DNA from: Anianabacter salinae
GTDB lineage: Bacteria > Pseudomonadota > Alphaproteobacteria > Rhodobacterales > Rhodobacteraceae
Length of the DNA stretch: 64,000 nucleotides
Assembly (NCBI RefSeq): GCF_019061145.1
Contig: NZ_JAHQZS010000004.1
Coordinates: forward strand, 62,001-126,000
Reading direction: 5' to 3'
This document shows positions 47,832-57,231 of the stretch, in pieces. The notes under the pieces are model-generated. The model was not told where the DNA came from. It did no database searches and saw nothing but the letters and a program-made list of their open reading frames with translations. Every line of letters starts with the position of its first letter. The first letter of the stretch is position 1. The position numbers and the translations under genes were made by a program.

Positions 47832-48701
47832 ATGCTTGACGACGCCGACGACATCCACCCGCTCTTTCACGGGGCGCCGAAGACCACGGAGTTCAAGAAG
47901 CTCCGCAAGCGGCTTGTGCAGAACGTGCGCGAGGCGGTGGATCAGTACGGCATGATCGAGCCGGGCGGCAAATGGCTGGTGTGCCTATCGGGCGGCAAGG
48001 ACAGCTATACGCTGCTTGCCATCCTGCACGAGCTGCAATGGCGCGGCCTTCTGCCGGTCGATCTTCTGGCCTGCAACCTCGACCAGGGACAGCCGGGCTT
48101 TCCCGCGACCGTCCTGCCCGAATTCCTGAGCCGGATGGGCGTGCCGCACCGGATCGAATATCAGGACACCTATTCCATCGTCGTCGACAAGGTCCCCGCG
48201 AACCGCACTTATTGCGCGCTGTGCTCGCGGCTGCGGCGCGGCAACCTCTACCGCGTCGCGCGCGAAGAAGGCTGCACCGCCGTCGTGCTGGGGCACCACC
48301 GCGACGACATCCTCGAGACGTTCTTCATGAACCTGTTTCATGGCGGGCGGCTGGCGACGATGCCGCCCAAGCTTGTCAACGAAGAGGGCGATCTGTTTCT
48401 CTACCGCCCTCTCGCCCATGTCGCCGAAGAGGATTGCGACCGCTTCGCCCGCGCGATGAATTATCCGATCATCCCTTGTGACCTCTGCGGCTCGCAGGAC
48501 GGATTGCAGCGCCAGCAGGTCAAGAAGATCCTCGACGGCTGGGAGGCCAACGCGCCGGGGCGCCGAAACAAGATGTTCCGCGCCCTGATGAACGTGCGCC
48601 CATCGCACCTGATGGACCCCGCGCTGTTCGATTTCGCCGGGCTGATGCGCGGAAAGATCGAATCCGATCTAAACGAGCCCGCCCCGCCTGAGCTGCGTTA
48701 A
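47832..48701 (+). CDS. ttcA: tRNA 2-thiocytidine biosynthesis protein TtcA
   Basis: 289 residues, an ATP-pyrophosphatase Fe-S enzyme that makes s2C at position 32 of some tRNAs. The PP-loop is SGGKDS (53-58), the cluster ligands are C128 and C131 in YCALC and C219 in CDLCG, and [19 protein letters not shown] is diagnostic. ATG 47832 matches the family start. It follows the ArsR gene closely. Confidence 0.93.
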   Translation: MLDDADDIHPLFHGAPKTTEFKKLRKRLVQNVREAVDQYGMIEPGGKWLVCLSGGKDSYTLLAILHELQWRGLLPVDLLACNLDQGQPGFPATVLPEFLSRMGVPHRIEYQDTYSIVVDKVPANRTYCALCSRLRRGNLYRVAREEGCTAVVLGHHRDDILETFFMNLFHGGRLATMPPKLVNEEGDLFLYRPLAHVAEEDCDRFARAMNYPIIPCDLCGSQDGLQRQQVKKILDGWEANAPGRRNKMFRALMNVRPSHLMDPALFDFAGLMRGKIESDLNEPAPPELR

Positions 48702-48761
48702 CCCGGCCTTCGGCCCCGTCGCCTTAGCCTGCAAGGCGACACCGGGACGAAAGGCCAGACC

Positions 48762-50297
48762 ATGGCGCATTTCCGCTTTGCCGCGCGCGCGGCTGTCCGG
48801 CAATTGCTGCTCGGGCCCCAGATCCTTGCCTTTGTGCCCGCGCTCAGCCTCTGCGCCTACTGGTTCGGTGGTGAGGTTCTGCTTTTGACCGTCGCCTTGG
48901 TCCTGCCCGCCACGCTGGCGCTGATCTCGCTTCTGAACCCTGTCGCCACCGTCGCCCCGCCCCGTGACAGCGTGACCGGCCTGCCGCTCGCCTCGCACGC
49001 GGCCGACCGGTTGGATACGCATTTCGCCGCCTCGGACAGCCGACGGATCGCCGCCTTCGCGATCGAGATCGACGGGCTGAACGAGATCCAGGCGCGGTTC
49101 GGCATGACAGCGGCCGACGACATCCTGAACGAGACCGCCGAACGCCTGGCCGCCGCGCTGCGCCCCGGCGATCTGCTTACCCGGCGCACGGGGGGCGGGT
49201 TCGTTGCCGTGGTCGGCCCTGTCCGCACGCTCGACCTCGAGGCGGCGATCCAGATCGCGGCGCGCCTGCAGGCCGCGCTCGAGCCGCCGCTGACGCTGGG
49301 GGCGACCGGGCTGCACACGACGCTTTGCATCGGCTTCTGCCTGCCCCGCCGCCGGTTCGAGATGTGCGGAGAAGGCTGCATCGCCGGGGCGCTGTCAGGC
49401 CTGCAAGAGGCACAGGCCGCTGGCCCCGGCAGCATCCGGACCTTCGTGCCGCGCACGCCGCAGGCGCGCAGCGCCGGAACGGACATCGCCGCGCTGGGAG
49501 AGGAATTGGCGCAAGCCTTCGACGCGGGCCAGATCGAGCCGTGGTTTCAGCCGCAGATCTCGACCGACACCGGCAGGGTCAGCGGGATCGAGGCGCTGGT
49601 GCGCTGGAACCACCCGCGCCGCGGCATCGTCGAACCCGCGCAGTTCCTTGGCGCGGTCGCCGCCGCAGGCCTGCAACGCCGCCTGTCCGAGACGATGCTG
49701 CGCCGGGGACTGGACGCGCTTGCCGGATGGGACGGCGCGGGACTTGCCGTGCCCGCGATGTCGGTGAACTTCTCGGGTGCCGATCTGGCTGACCCCATGC
49801 TTTCCGACCGCATCGGATGGGAGCTTGATCGCACCGGCCTTGCCCCTGCGCGCCTGTCCGTCGAGATCCTCGAAACCGTGATCGCGCGCGGCGACGACGA
49901 CGCCGTCACCCGCAGCGTCGCGCGCCTTGCACAGCTGGGTTGCCGGATCGAGCTGGACGATTTCGGCACCGGCCATGCCGCCATCGCCAACATCCGCCGC
50001 TTCAAGGTGTCGCGCATCAAGATCGACCGCAGCTTCGTGTCGCGCGTGGATGTCGACGGCGACCAGCGGCAGATGCTTGCCGCGATCCTCGACATGGCAG
50101 AGCGTCTGGGGATCGAAACCATCGCCGAAGGTGTCGAGACAGCGGGCGAGCATGCGCTGCTGGGCCAGCTTGGTTGTCAGCATGTGCAGGGCTATTCGAT
50201 CGCGCGCCCGATGCCGCTTGCTGCGGCGACCGAATGGCTGTCGCGCCAGGCCATGGGGCACGATCCGTCGCCGCTTCGCCTGCCCCGAACCGGCTGA
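48762..50297 (+). CDS. Membrane c-di-GMP phosphodiesterase: degenerate GGDEF plus EAL
   Basis: 511 residues. Two N-terminal helices (about 16-34 and 38-60) anchor it. A GGDEF domain covers 66-230, but its active motif reads TGGGF (143-147) instead of GG(D/E)EF, so cyclase activity is not expected. The EAL domain (about 240-500) keeps EAL (277-279), the DDFGTG loop, KIDRSFV and AEGVET, so it should hydrolyse c-di-GMP to pGpG. The dead GGDEF may bind GTP and regulate the EAL. It stands alone between ttcA and yidC. Confidence 0.9.
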   Translation: MAHFRFAARAAVRQLLLGPQILAFVPALSLCAYWFGGEVLLLTVALVLPATLALISLLNPVATVAPPRDSVTGLPLASHAADRLDTHFAASDSRRIAAFAIEIDGLNEIQARFGMTAADDILNETAERLAAALRPGDLLTRRTGGGFVAVVGPVRTLDLEAAIQIAARLQAALEPPLTLGATGLHTTLCIGFCLPRRRFEMCGEGCIAGALSGLQEAQAAGPGSIRTFVPRTPQARSAGTDIAALGEELAQAFDAGQIEPWFQPQISTDTGRVSGIEALVRWNHPRRGIVEPAQFLGAVAAAGLQRRLSETMLRRGLDALAGWDGAGLAVPAMSVNFSGADLADPMLSDRIGWELDRTGLAPARLSVEILETVIARGDDDAVTRSVARLAQLGCRIELDDFGTGHAAIANIRRFKVSRIKIDRSFVSRVDVDGDQRQMLAAILDMAERLGIETIAEGVETAGEHALLGQLGCQHVQGYSIARPMPLAAATEWLSRQAMGHDPSPLRLPRTG

Positions 50298-50423
50298 CGG
50301 ACGCTGGCACCCCCTGCGCGTCCCATCAAGGCCCGGTGAGCCTCTGGGGGAATCCGCTTGACCTTTGCGGCTTTGGCCTGTTGAACGACCGCCAATTTCC
50401 CAGTCAAGGTTAGGGTGCTCCCG

Positions 50424-52259
50424 ATGGACGATCAGAACAAGAACCTGATCCTTGCCACGGCGCTGAGTTTCATCGTCATCGTCGCGTGGTTCCTGCTGTT
50501 CCCGCCCGAACAGCAAGCCCCTATCCAGGACGATATCGCCCAGACGACACAGCCTGACAGAACGGTCGTGTCGCCGGGAACACCCGGCGATCTGGCAACA
50601 TCCAATGCCGGCGGCGATGCTGCCACCGAACAGGAATCCGCCGTCGCCGAGGCCGCGCGCATCACCATCGACACGCCGCGCATCGACGGCTCGATCTCGC
50701 TGGCGGGCGGCCGCATCGACGATGTCCGGCTGAAAGATTACCGCGTGACGATCGACCTGGACAGCCCCGAGGTGCAGTTCCTGCGCCCCGTCGGCCAGCC
50801 GAATGCCTATTACGCGCTGTTCGGTTGGGCCCCCGGCGGCGCGCTGACCTTCGAGGACGTCCCCGGCGCCACCACGGAATGGAGCGTCGAGTCCGGCAGC
50901 GCCCTGACCCCAGAGACGCCCGTCACGATCCGCTGGGACAGCCCCACGGGCCTGATCTTCCGGCGCGAGATCGCTGTCGATGACGACTACCTGTTCACCG
51001 TCACCCAGACGGTCGAGAACACCGGCACCGCGACCCAAAGGCTTGCGCCCTACGCCCTTCTGGCCCGGCACGGCGAACCCGAGGACATGAAAAACTTCTT
51101 CATCCTGCACGAAGGTCTCATCGCGATGACCGACGGAGAGCTGACCGAGACCTCTTACGACAACATGACCGAATACGATCTGGACGACAGCCAGACGCTC
51201 CGGTCCGAAGCGTTCCAGGTCGAAGGCAATGGCTGGATCGGGTTCACCGACCATTACTGGATGGCGACGCTGATCCCAGAGCCGGGCAGCCCGTTCCGGG
51301 CCACCGCGAAATACGACGCGCGCCGCGACATCTACCGGACCGAGGCGGTCCAGCCGACCGTCGAGATCGCGCCGGGCACCACCGCCACCTCGACCTCGCG
51401 CTTCTTTGCGGGCGCCAAGGAATGGGAAGCGATCCGCGACTACCAGAACGAGCAGGGCATCGACCGCTTCGTCGACGCCATCGACTGGGGATGGTTCTTT
51501 TTCCTGACCAAGCCGATCTTCATCGCGCTGCATTTCCTCAACGGCCTGATCGGCAACATGGGTTGGGCAATCATTGGCCTGACGCTCGGCATCAAGGCGA
51601 TTCTGTTCCCGCTGGCCTACAAGTCCTACGTCTCGATGGCGAAGATGAAGGAACTTCAGCCCGAGATGCAGAAGATCAAGGAACGCGCGGGCGATGACCG
51701 TCAGAAGCTGCAGCAAGAGACGATGGCGCTCTACAAGAAGGAAAGGGTGAACCCCGCCTCGGGCTGCCTGCCGCTGATCCTGCAGATCCCGATCTTCTTC
51801 TCGCTCTACAAGGTGATCTTCGTCACCCTCGAACTGCGCCACGCGCCGTGGATCGGCTGGATCAACGACCTGTCGGCCCCCGATCCGTCGTCGATCCTGA
51901 ACCTGTTTGGCCTGTTGCCCTTCGCGCCGCCGGACCCGACGTCGTTCATCGCGATCATTTCGCTGGGCGTGTTGCCGATCTTGCTGGGCATCTCGATGTG
52001 GCTCCAGCAAAAGCTGAACCCGGCGCCGCCGGACCCGACGCAGGCGATGATCTTTGCCTGGATGCCGTGGGTGTTCATGTTCATGCTGGGCCAGTTCGCC
52101 AGCGGGCTTGTGCTGTACTGGATCGCGAACAACACGATCACCTTCATCCAGCAGTACACGATCATGCGCAGCCAGGGCTACAAGCCCGACGTGCTGGGCA
52201 ACGTGCTGCGCAGCCTGCGCCTCAAGAAAGCCGAAGCCGAGGGCACGGGCGACAAGTAA
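50424..52259 (+). CDS. yidC: Membrane protein insertase YidC
   Basis: 611 residues, class with a large periplasmic domain. TM1 is at 8-26 (LILATALSFIVIVAWFLLF), the periplasmic P1 beta-sandwich runs to about 355, and a five-helix insertase core follows (SYVSMAKMKELQPEMQKIKER as the cytoplasmic hairpin, NPASGCLPLILQIPIFFSLYKV, then MFMLGQFASGLVLYWIANN). It inserts membrane proteins alone or with SecYEG. ATG 50424 was chosen over GTG 50415. Only engB follows; rpmH and rnpA, common neighbours of yidC, are not here. Confidence 0.95.
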   Translation: MDDQNKNLILATALSFIVIVAWFLLFPPEQQAPIQDDIAQTTQPDRTVVSPGTPGDLATSNAGGDAATEQESAVAEAARITIDTPRIDGSISLAGGRIDDVRLKDYRVTIDLDSPEVQFLRPVGQPNAYYALFGWAPGGALTFEDVPGATTEWSVESGSALTPETPVTIRWDSPTGLIFRREIAVDDDYLFTVTQTVENTGTATQRLAPYALLARHGEPEDMKNFFILHEGLIAMTDGELTETSYDNMTEYDLDDSQTLRSEAFQVEGNGWIGFTDHYWMATLIPEPGSPFRATAKYDARRDIYRTEAVQPTVEIAPGTTATSTSRFFAGAKEWEAIRDYQNEQGIDRFVDAIDWGWFFFLTKPIFIALHFLNGLIGNMGWAIIGLTLGIKAILFPLAYKSYVSMAKMKELQPEMQKIKERAGDDRQKLQQETMALYKKERVNPASGCLPLILQIPIFFSLYKVIFVTLELRHAPWIGWINDLSAPDPSSILNLFGLLPFAPPDPTSFIAIISLGVLPILLGISMWLQQKLNPAPPDPTQAMIFAWMPWVFMFMLGQFASGLVLYWIANNTITFIQQYTIMRSQGYKPDVLGNVLRSLRLKKAEAEGTGDK

Positions 52260-52318
52260 CGGTTGCCCTTGCCCCGCCGCGGCAGCTACATCCGCGCTCA
52301 AACCTCATGGAGGCGCGG

Positions 52319-52969
52319 ATGGAGCTGCCCTTTCCCATCGCAGACGAGCCCGATTTCGAAACCAGCGAACGCGGGCGCAAGCTGTTCGCGGGCGAGGTCG
52401 AGTTTCTCAAGGGCGTCGTCGCGATGTCCGGCCTGCCGCCTGACGACCGGGCCGAAGTGTGCTTTGCAGGCAGGTCCAATGTCGGAAAATCGTCGCTCAT
52501 CAACGCGCTGACGGGCCGCAAGGCGCTGGCGCGGGCCTCGAACACTCCCGGCCGCACGCAGGAAATCAACTACTTCACGCTGGGCGAAGACCGCTATCTG
52601 GTCGACCTGCCCGGCTATGGTTTCGCCGAGGCGCCCGTTGCCGTGGTCAAGCAGTGGCAGGCGCTGCTCAAACAGTACCTCTCGGGCCGCGCGACCCTGC
52701 GCCGGGCCTTCGTGCTGATCGATCACCGGCACGGGATCAAGTCCGTCGACACCGAGATCCTGACGCTTCTGGACAAGTCCGCCGTGCCGTTTCAGGCGGT
52801 GATGACCAAGGCCGACAAGGTCAAGGCCTCTGACCGCGAGGCGATCCTGATCCAGGTTCGCAAGGAATTGCAAAAGCACCCCGCCGCCTATCCCGAGATC
52901 ATGGTGACAAGCTCTGAAACCGGCCTTGGCCTTGCGACGCTGCGCGCGATCATCGCCGGGCTTGGCTGA
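52319..52969 (+). CDS. engB: Ribosome biogenesis GTPase EngB/YihA
   Basis: 216 residues. G1 is GRSNVGKSS (51-59), followed by the TPGRTQEINYF switch I, G3 in DLPGYGFAEAP, and TKADK (G4). It acts in 50S assembly. ATG 52319 is preceded by GGAGG (52309-52313); an ATG at 52307 is in frame but overlaps that site. It is 59 bp after yidC and 57 bp before argB, probably one transcript. Confidence 0.93.
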   Translation: MELPFPIADEPDFETSERGRKLFAGEVEFLKGVVAMSGLPPDDRAEVCFAGRSNVGKSSLINALTGRKALARASNTPGRTQEINYFTLGEDRYLVDLPGYGFAEAPVAVVKQWQALLKQYLSGRATLRRAFVLIDHRHGIKSVDTEILTLLDKSAVPFQAVMTKADKVKASDREAILIQVRKELQKHPAAYPEIMVTSSETGLGLATLRAIIAGLG

Positions 52970-53026
52970 ACTTGTGACCCGGCGGGCAACCGTCTAACCA
53001 TTGGGCGGCACGAGGACCTTTCCCCG

Positions 53027-53890
53027 ATGAAGAAGCAGACCATGAACCGAGACTGGATCGCCACCGCGCGCACGTTGAACGCCGCCCTGCCCTACCTTCA
53101 GCGCTATGATGGCGCCACCGTGGTCATCAAGCTGGGCGGCCACGCGATGGGCTCGGACGAGGGCATGGCCAGTTTCGCGCGCGACGTGGTGCTGATGCAG
53201 CAGGTCGGCGTGAACCCCGTCGTCGTGCATGGCGGCGGCCCGATGATTAACGAGATGCTCGCCAAGCTGGGCGTGCAATCCGAGTTCCGCAATGGCAAGC
53301 GCATCACCGACGAGGCCACCGTCGAGGTGGTCGAAATGGTGCTGTCGGGCCGGGTGAACAAGCGCATCGTGCAGGCGATCAACGCGGCGGGCGGCAAGGC
53401 AATCGGGCTGTCCGGCAAGGACGCGAACCTGATGGTCTGCGACCAGACCGACCCCGACCTCGGCTTTGTCGGCACCCCCGTAGAGATGAGCGTCGACTAC
53501 CTGCGCTCGCTTGCTGCGGCCGAGATCATTCCGGTGATCGCCCCCATCGGCGCGGGCCGGAACGGCGAGACCTACAACGTCAACGGCGACACTGCGGCGG
53601 GCGCCATCGCTGCTGCGCTCAAGGCGGATCGCCTGCTGCTGCTGACCGACGTGTCGGGCGTGAAGAATGCCGAGGGCGAGGTGTTGACCGCGCTCAACGC
53701 CGCGCAGATCCGCCAGATGACGACAGATGGCGTGATCGCCGGCGGGATGATCCCCAAGACGGAAACCGCGCTTGACGCGCTGGAGGGCGGCGTGCGCGCG
53801 GTGGTCATCCTTGACGGACGCGCGCCCAATGCCTGCCTGTTGGAGCTGTTCACCGATCACGGCGCAGGCTCGCTGATCCGCGCGGTCTGA
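53027..53890 (+). CDS. argB: Acetylglutamate kinase
   Basis: 287 residues, amino acid kinase fold, second step of arginine synthesis (N-acetylglutamate to its 5-phosphate). Phosphate loops VIKLGGHAM and VVHGGGPMI are at the N-terminus; [29 protein letters not shown] binds substrate and [17 protein letters not shown] is near the C-terminus. The helical N-terminal extension is of the arginine-inhibited type, so feedback control is likely. No other arg gene is close. Confidence 0.94.
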   Translation: MKKQTMNRDWIATARTLNAALPYLQRYDGATVVIKLGGHAMGSDEGMASFARDVVLMQQVGVNPVVVHGGGPMINEMLAKLGVQSEFRNGKRITDEATVEVVEMVLSGRVNKRIVQAINAAGGKAIGLSGKDANLMVCDQTDPDLGFVGTPVEMSVDYLRSLAAAEIIPVIAPIGAGRNGETYNVNGDTAAGAIAAALKADRLLLLTDVSGVKNAEGEVLTALNAAQIRQMTTDGVIAGGMIPKTETALDALEGGVRAVVILDGRAPNACLLELFTDHGAGSLIRAV

Positions 53891-53893
53891 GAG

Positions 53894-54538
53894 ATGACGC
53901 GGTTGGCCGAGATCGACGCCGCCGCATCGGAATGGTCGCTGTCCGTCCTGGGCGCCCTGCACGCCGAGCCGAAGGATGGTGTGGACGGCGCGACCATCGT
54001 GCTGCTGGGCCCGCGCGAGCCGGGGTTCTGGGACAGGTTCACAGGGTCGGACGAATACGGCGATGGCCTGCCCGATCCACTGGACCGCTGGTCGCGGCGC
54101 GTGGTCACTGCGCTGGCAGACAGGATTGGCGCGCGGGCGGAATTTCCCTTCGGCGGCCCGCCGTTCCGCCCCTTCATCGACTGGGCGCTGCGGTCCGGCG
54201 CGGCTTGGCAGTCGCCCGTCGGCCTTCTGGTGCACCGCAGCGCGGGGCTGATGGTGTCGTATCGCGGTGCACTGGTGCTTCAGGGCGCGCTGGACCTCGG
54301 CGCCCCCGCCAGGGCGCCCTGCGACACCTGCGCGGGGCAGCCCTGCCGGGCGGCGTGCCCTGCAGGCGCGCTTACCCCCAGCGGCTATGACGTGCCGCTG
54401 TGCAAGGCGCATGTGCGGTCACCTGAAGGCGAGGCCTGCCGGGGCGGCTGCCTTGTGCGCCGGGCCTGCCCCGTCAGCCAGGCCTACGGGCGCCGCGCGG
54501 AACAATCGGCATTCCACATGAGGGCCTTCGCCGGATGA
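53894..54538 (+). CDS. Fe-S protein with two cysteine clusters, QueG/ferredoxin-like
   Basis: 214 residues. The C-terminal third carries C143, C146, C151 and C155 (CDTCAGQPCRAACP), then C170, C182, C186 and C192, a ferredoxin-like arrangement able to hold 4Fe-4S clusters. The N-terminal 130 residues are a mixed alpha/beta domain (GPREPGFWDRF, DEYGDGLPDPLDRW) recalling the non-cofactor part of QueG-like proteins. There is no signal peptide. It lies 3 bp after argB and overlaps sixA by 4 nt, so it is in the yidC-argB transcript. The redox partner is unknown. Confidence 0.8.
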   Translation: MTRLAEIDAAASEWSLSVLGALHAEPKDGVDGATIVLLGPREPGFWDRFTGSDEYGDGLPDPLDRWSRRVVTALADRIGARAEFPFGGPPFRPFIDWALRSGAAWQSPVGLLVHRSAGLMVSYRGALVLQGALDLGAPARAPCDTCAGQPCRAACPAGALTPSGYDVPLCKAHVRSPEGEACRGGCLVRRACPVSQAYGRRAEQSAFHMRAFAG

Positions 54539-55044
54539 CCAAGACCTTGATCCTGATGCGGCACGCGAAATCGGCCTGGGACGACCCGCTTCTGGACGAC
54601 CATGAACGCAGCCTCAACGACCGGGGGCGCAGGTCGGCGGACGCGGTCGGCACCTGGCTTTCCGCGCAGAGGCACCTGCCGGACACTGTCCTGTCCTCGA
54701 CCGCCCGGCGCACACGCGAAACCTGGGAGGGGCTTGCGCCGCACCTGCCCGCGCCCGAACGGGTGATCTGGACGCGCGATCTGTATCTGGCCAGTTCAAT
54801 GCGCCTTCTGAAGGTGCTGCAACGGTCCGAGGGCCGGACGATCCTGCTGCTTGGCCACAACGAAGGCATCGGCGAGGCGGCAAGCCTGCTGGTCAGGACG
54901 CCGCCGAAACACCCAAGGTTCCTGCAGTATCCCACCGCCGCCGTGACGGTGATGCGGTTCGACATCGACGACTGGGCCGCGGCGATCTGGGGCGCAGGCG
55001 AGGTGGTCGATTTCATCGTGCCGCGCGATCTGGGTGTCGCCTAA
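54535..55044 (+). CDS. SixA-like histidine phosphatase
   Basis: 169 residues of the phosphoglycerate-mutase fold: RHAK at 9-12 with the phosphohistidine H10, Arg in LSSTARRTRETW, and a second catalytic His in LLLGHNEG. SixA removes phosphate from His-phosphotransfer proteins, but the family is broad, so the substrate is not certain. It starts inside the stop codon of the Fe-S gene (ATGA) and has a terminator 10 bp after its own stop. Confidence 0.88.
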   Translation: MTKTLILMRHAKSAWDDPLLDDHERSLNDRGRRSADAVGTWLSAQRHLPDTVLSSTARRTRETWEGLAPHLPAPERVIWTRDLYLASSMRLLKVLQRSEGRTILLLGHNEGIGEAASLLVRTPPKHPRFLQYPTAAVTVMRFDIDDWAAAIWGAGEVVDFIVPRDLGVA

Positions 55045-55054
55045 GAACGCGAAG

Positions 55055-55080
55055 GCCCCGGCGCGGCTGGCCGGGGCTTT
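55055..55080 (+). terminator. Terminator between sixA and the aap operon
   Basis: Stem GCCCCGG/CCGGGGC (7 bp, extended by one C-G pair) followed by TTT on the plus strand, 10 bp after the sixA stop. The aapP stop is 20 bp beyond on the other strand, so it may act in both directions, more weakly for minus. Confidence 0.75.
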
Positions 55081-55100
55081 CGATGTGCGTCCGGGAAACG

Positions 55101-55901
55101 TCAGTGTCCGAGGATCTGGCTGAGGAACAGCTTGGTCCGATCCGATTGCGGGTTGTTGAAGAATTCCTTCGGCTCGTTCTGTTCGACGATCTGGCCCGCG
55201 TCCATGAAGATCACGCGGTTCGCCACCGCCTGCGCAAAGCCCATCTCGTGGGTCACGCAGATCATCGTCATGCCCTCTTCGGCAAGCTCGATCATCGTGT
55301 CGAGCACTTCCTTGATCATCTCGGGGTCAAGCGCAGATGTCGGTTCGTCGAACAGCATGATCCGGGGCTTCATGCACAGCGACCGGGCGATGGCCACGCG
55401 CTGTTGCTGCCCGCCCGAAAGCTGGCCCGGGTATTTCAGCGCCTGTTCCGGGATCTTCACCTTCTCCAGAAAGTGCATCGCGATTTCCTCGGCCTCGCGC
55501 TTGGGGGTCTTGCGGACCCAGATCGGCGCGAGGGTGCAGTTTTCGAGGATCGTAAGGTGCGGGAACAGGTTGAAGTGCTGGAACACCATCCCGACCTCGG
55601 AGCGGACCTTGTCGATGTTCTTGAGATCGCTCGTCAGCTCGATCCCGTCGACGACGATCTTGCCCTGCTGGTGTTCCTCCAGCCGGTTTATGCAGCGGAT
55701 CAGCGTGGATTTGCCAGACCCCGAAGGCCCGCACACCACGATCCGCTCGCCCCGGTAGACGGTCAGGTCGATGTCGCGCAGGACGTGGAAGGTCCCGAAC
55801 CACTTGTTCATGTTCTCGACCTGGATCGCGACCTCGTCAGAGACCTGCATCTGGGTCCGGTCGATTTCGCGCTCGGCGACGTTGGTTGCAGCGTCGGTCA
55901 T
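55101..55901 (-). CDS. aapP: General amino-acid ABC transporter ATPase AapP/BztD
   Basis: 266 residues. Walker A is GPSGSGKS (58-65), the Q-loop [13 protein letters not shown], signature LSGGQQQR, Walker [15 protein letters not shown], and the polar amino-acid family hallmark [15 protein letters not shown]. It drives import by AapQM from the AapJ binding protein. In Rhodobacter the equivalent bztABCD takes up Glu, Gln, Asp and Asn, in rhizobia a wider range. It is last gene of the operon. Confidence 0.93.
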   Translation of the reverse strand: MTDAATNVAEREIDRTQMQVSDEVAIQVENMNKWFGTFHVLRDIDLTVYRGERIVVCGPSGSGKSTLIRCINRLEEHQQGKIVVDGIELTSDLKNIDKVRSEVGMVFQHFNLFPHLTILENCTLAPIWVRKTPKREAEEIAMHFLEKVKIPEQALKYPGQLSGGQQQRVAIARSLCMKPRIMLFDEPTSALDPEMIKEVLDTMIELAEEGMTMICVTHEMGFAQAVANRVIFMDAGQIVEQNEPKEFFNNPQSDRTKLFLSQILGH

Positions 55902-55913
55902 GTGCAGGTTCCC

Positions 55914-57230
55914 TTAACGATGGCCGGTCTGAAGCTTGCGCTCCAACCACAGCGAATAGCGGCCCATGCCGAAGCAGCAGATGAAGAACAGAAGGCCGAT
56001 GAAGACGAAAAGCTCCCAGTAGATACCGTTCCAGTCGGTCGTCGCCCGGATGGCGTTCGACAGGCCGATGGGATCGAGCAGGCCGATGAAGACGACCAGC
56101 GTGGTATCCTTGAAGAGCCCGATGAAGGTGTTGACGATGCCGGGGATCGAGATCTTGAGAGCCTGCGGCAGGATGATGAGCCGCATCGACTTGGCATAGT
56201 CGAGGCCAAGCGCATCGGCTGCCTCGTACTGGCCGCGCGGCAGCGCCGCGAGACCGCCCCGGACCACCTCGGCGATGTAGGCCGAGGCGAAGAAGGTCAC
56301 CATGATGATGACCCGCAGCATCAGATCAAAGTTCGTGCCGGGTGGCAGGAAGTAGTTCAGCAGCAAGGATGCCGTGAACAGCCAGACGATCAGCGGCACG
56401 CCGCGGATGATCTCGATGAAGGCGACAGAGACCTTGTTGATGATGAACAGGTCCGATTGCCGCCCAAGCGCCAACAGGATGCCCAGCGGCAGGGACAGCG
56501 TGATCCCGGCGATGCCGATGATGAACGACAGCATGAAGCCGCCGAAATCGTCGGACGGAACGAAGGTCAGGCCGATGGGAAGGGCGGCGGCCAGTGCGCT
56601 GGCCAGCGGACCCGCCGCGAACAGCCAGAACAGGATCGGCAGGATGATCGATGCCAGTCCCCCGACGATGTTTCCCGCGACCTTCGCCAAGAGCTGGAAT
56701 GCGACGACGCCGATCACGAAGCCCACGATGACGACCAGCGGCCCCCAGATCGTGCCACCCCACAGAAGCAGGTACATCAGGAACGGACTTGCAGCCGAGA
56801 ACCAGATCGCCTGACGCGGAAAGCCCGAGAACAGGATCGGCCCCAACGCGACGAGGAACACGACGACGGCCAGAACGGGGCGCCAGTAGAACTCGGACGG
56901 GTAGAAGCCGAACATCAACTGCTGCCAGCGATCGGCCAGCACCGCCCAGCAGGCGACAGAGGCATTCTCGCCATACAGCTCATCCCGTACGGCGCGGCAT
57001 TCGGTCAGGGAATTCGCGTCCCAGATGCCAAACACCATCCAGGGCAGCACATGGCTGAGGATGTAGTAGACCGCGTAGAGCGAGACGAGCGTGAGGATCG
57101 CGTTCAGCCAGCTTGAGAACAGGTTCTCGCGCAGCCACTTGACCGCCCCCGCCTCGCGGATCGGCGGGGCGCGTTCGGGCATCATTTCCTGCCGGACGAA
57201 GCGGACCGTTTGTGCGTGCGTGTCGCTCAT
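55914..57230 (-). CDS. aapM: General amino-acid ABC transporter permease AapM/BztC
   Basis: 438 residues with about eight to nine membrane helices, longer than simple His/Glu permeases as usual in this system. The conserved EAA loop is EVVRGGLAALPRGQYEAADALGLDYAKSMRLIILPQALKISIPGI, where the ATPase docks. A large N-terminal periplasmic segment precedes it, with NSLTECRAVRDELYGE. It starts 1 bp after the aapQ stop. Confidence 0.92.
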   Translation of the reverse strand: MSDTHAQTVRFVRQEMMPERAPPIREAGAVKWLRENLFSSWLNAILTLVSLYAVYYILSHVLPWMVFGIWDANSLTECRAVRDELYGENASVACWAVLADRWQQLMFGFYPSEFYWRPVLAVVVFLVALGPILFSGFPRQAIWFSAASPFLMYLLLWGGTIWGPLVVIVGFVIGVVAFQLLAKVAGNIVGGLASIILPILFWLFAAGPLASALAAALPIGLTFVPSDDFGGFMLSFIIGIAGITLSLPLGILLALGRQSDLFIINKVSVAFIEIIRGVPLIVWLFTASLLLNYFLPPGTNFDLMLRVIIMVTFFASAYIAEVVRGGLAALPRGQYEAADALGLDYAKSMRLIILPQALKISIPGIVNTFIGLFKDTTLVVFIGLLDPIGLSNAIRATTDWNGIYWELFVFIGLLFFICCFGMGRYSLWLERKLQTGHR

Positions 57231-57231
57231 C

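Noticed and set aside
55083-57116. 677-codon plus-strand frame opposite aapP/aapM
   Set aside because: Spans two genes on the opposite strand; Asp/His/Arg/Gln-rich composition is a codon shadow.
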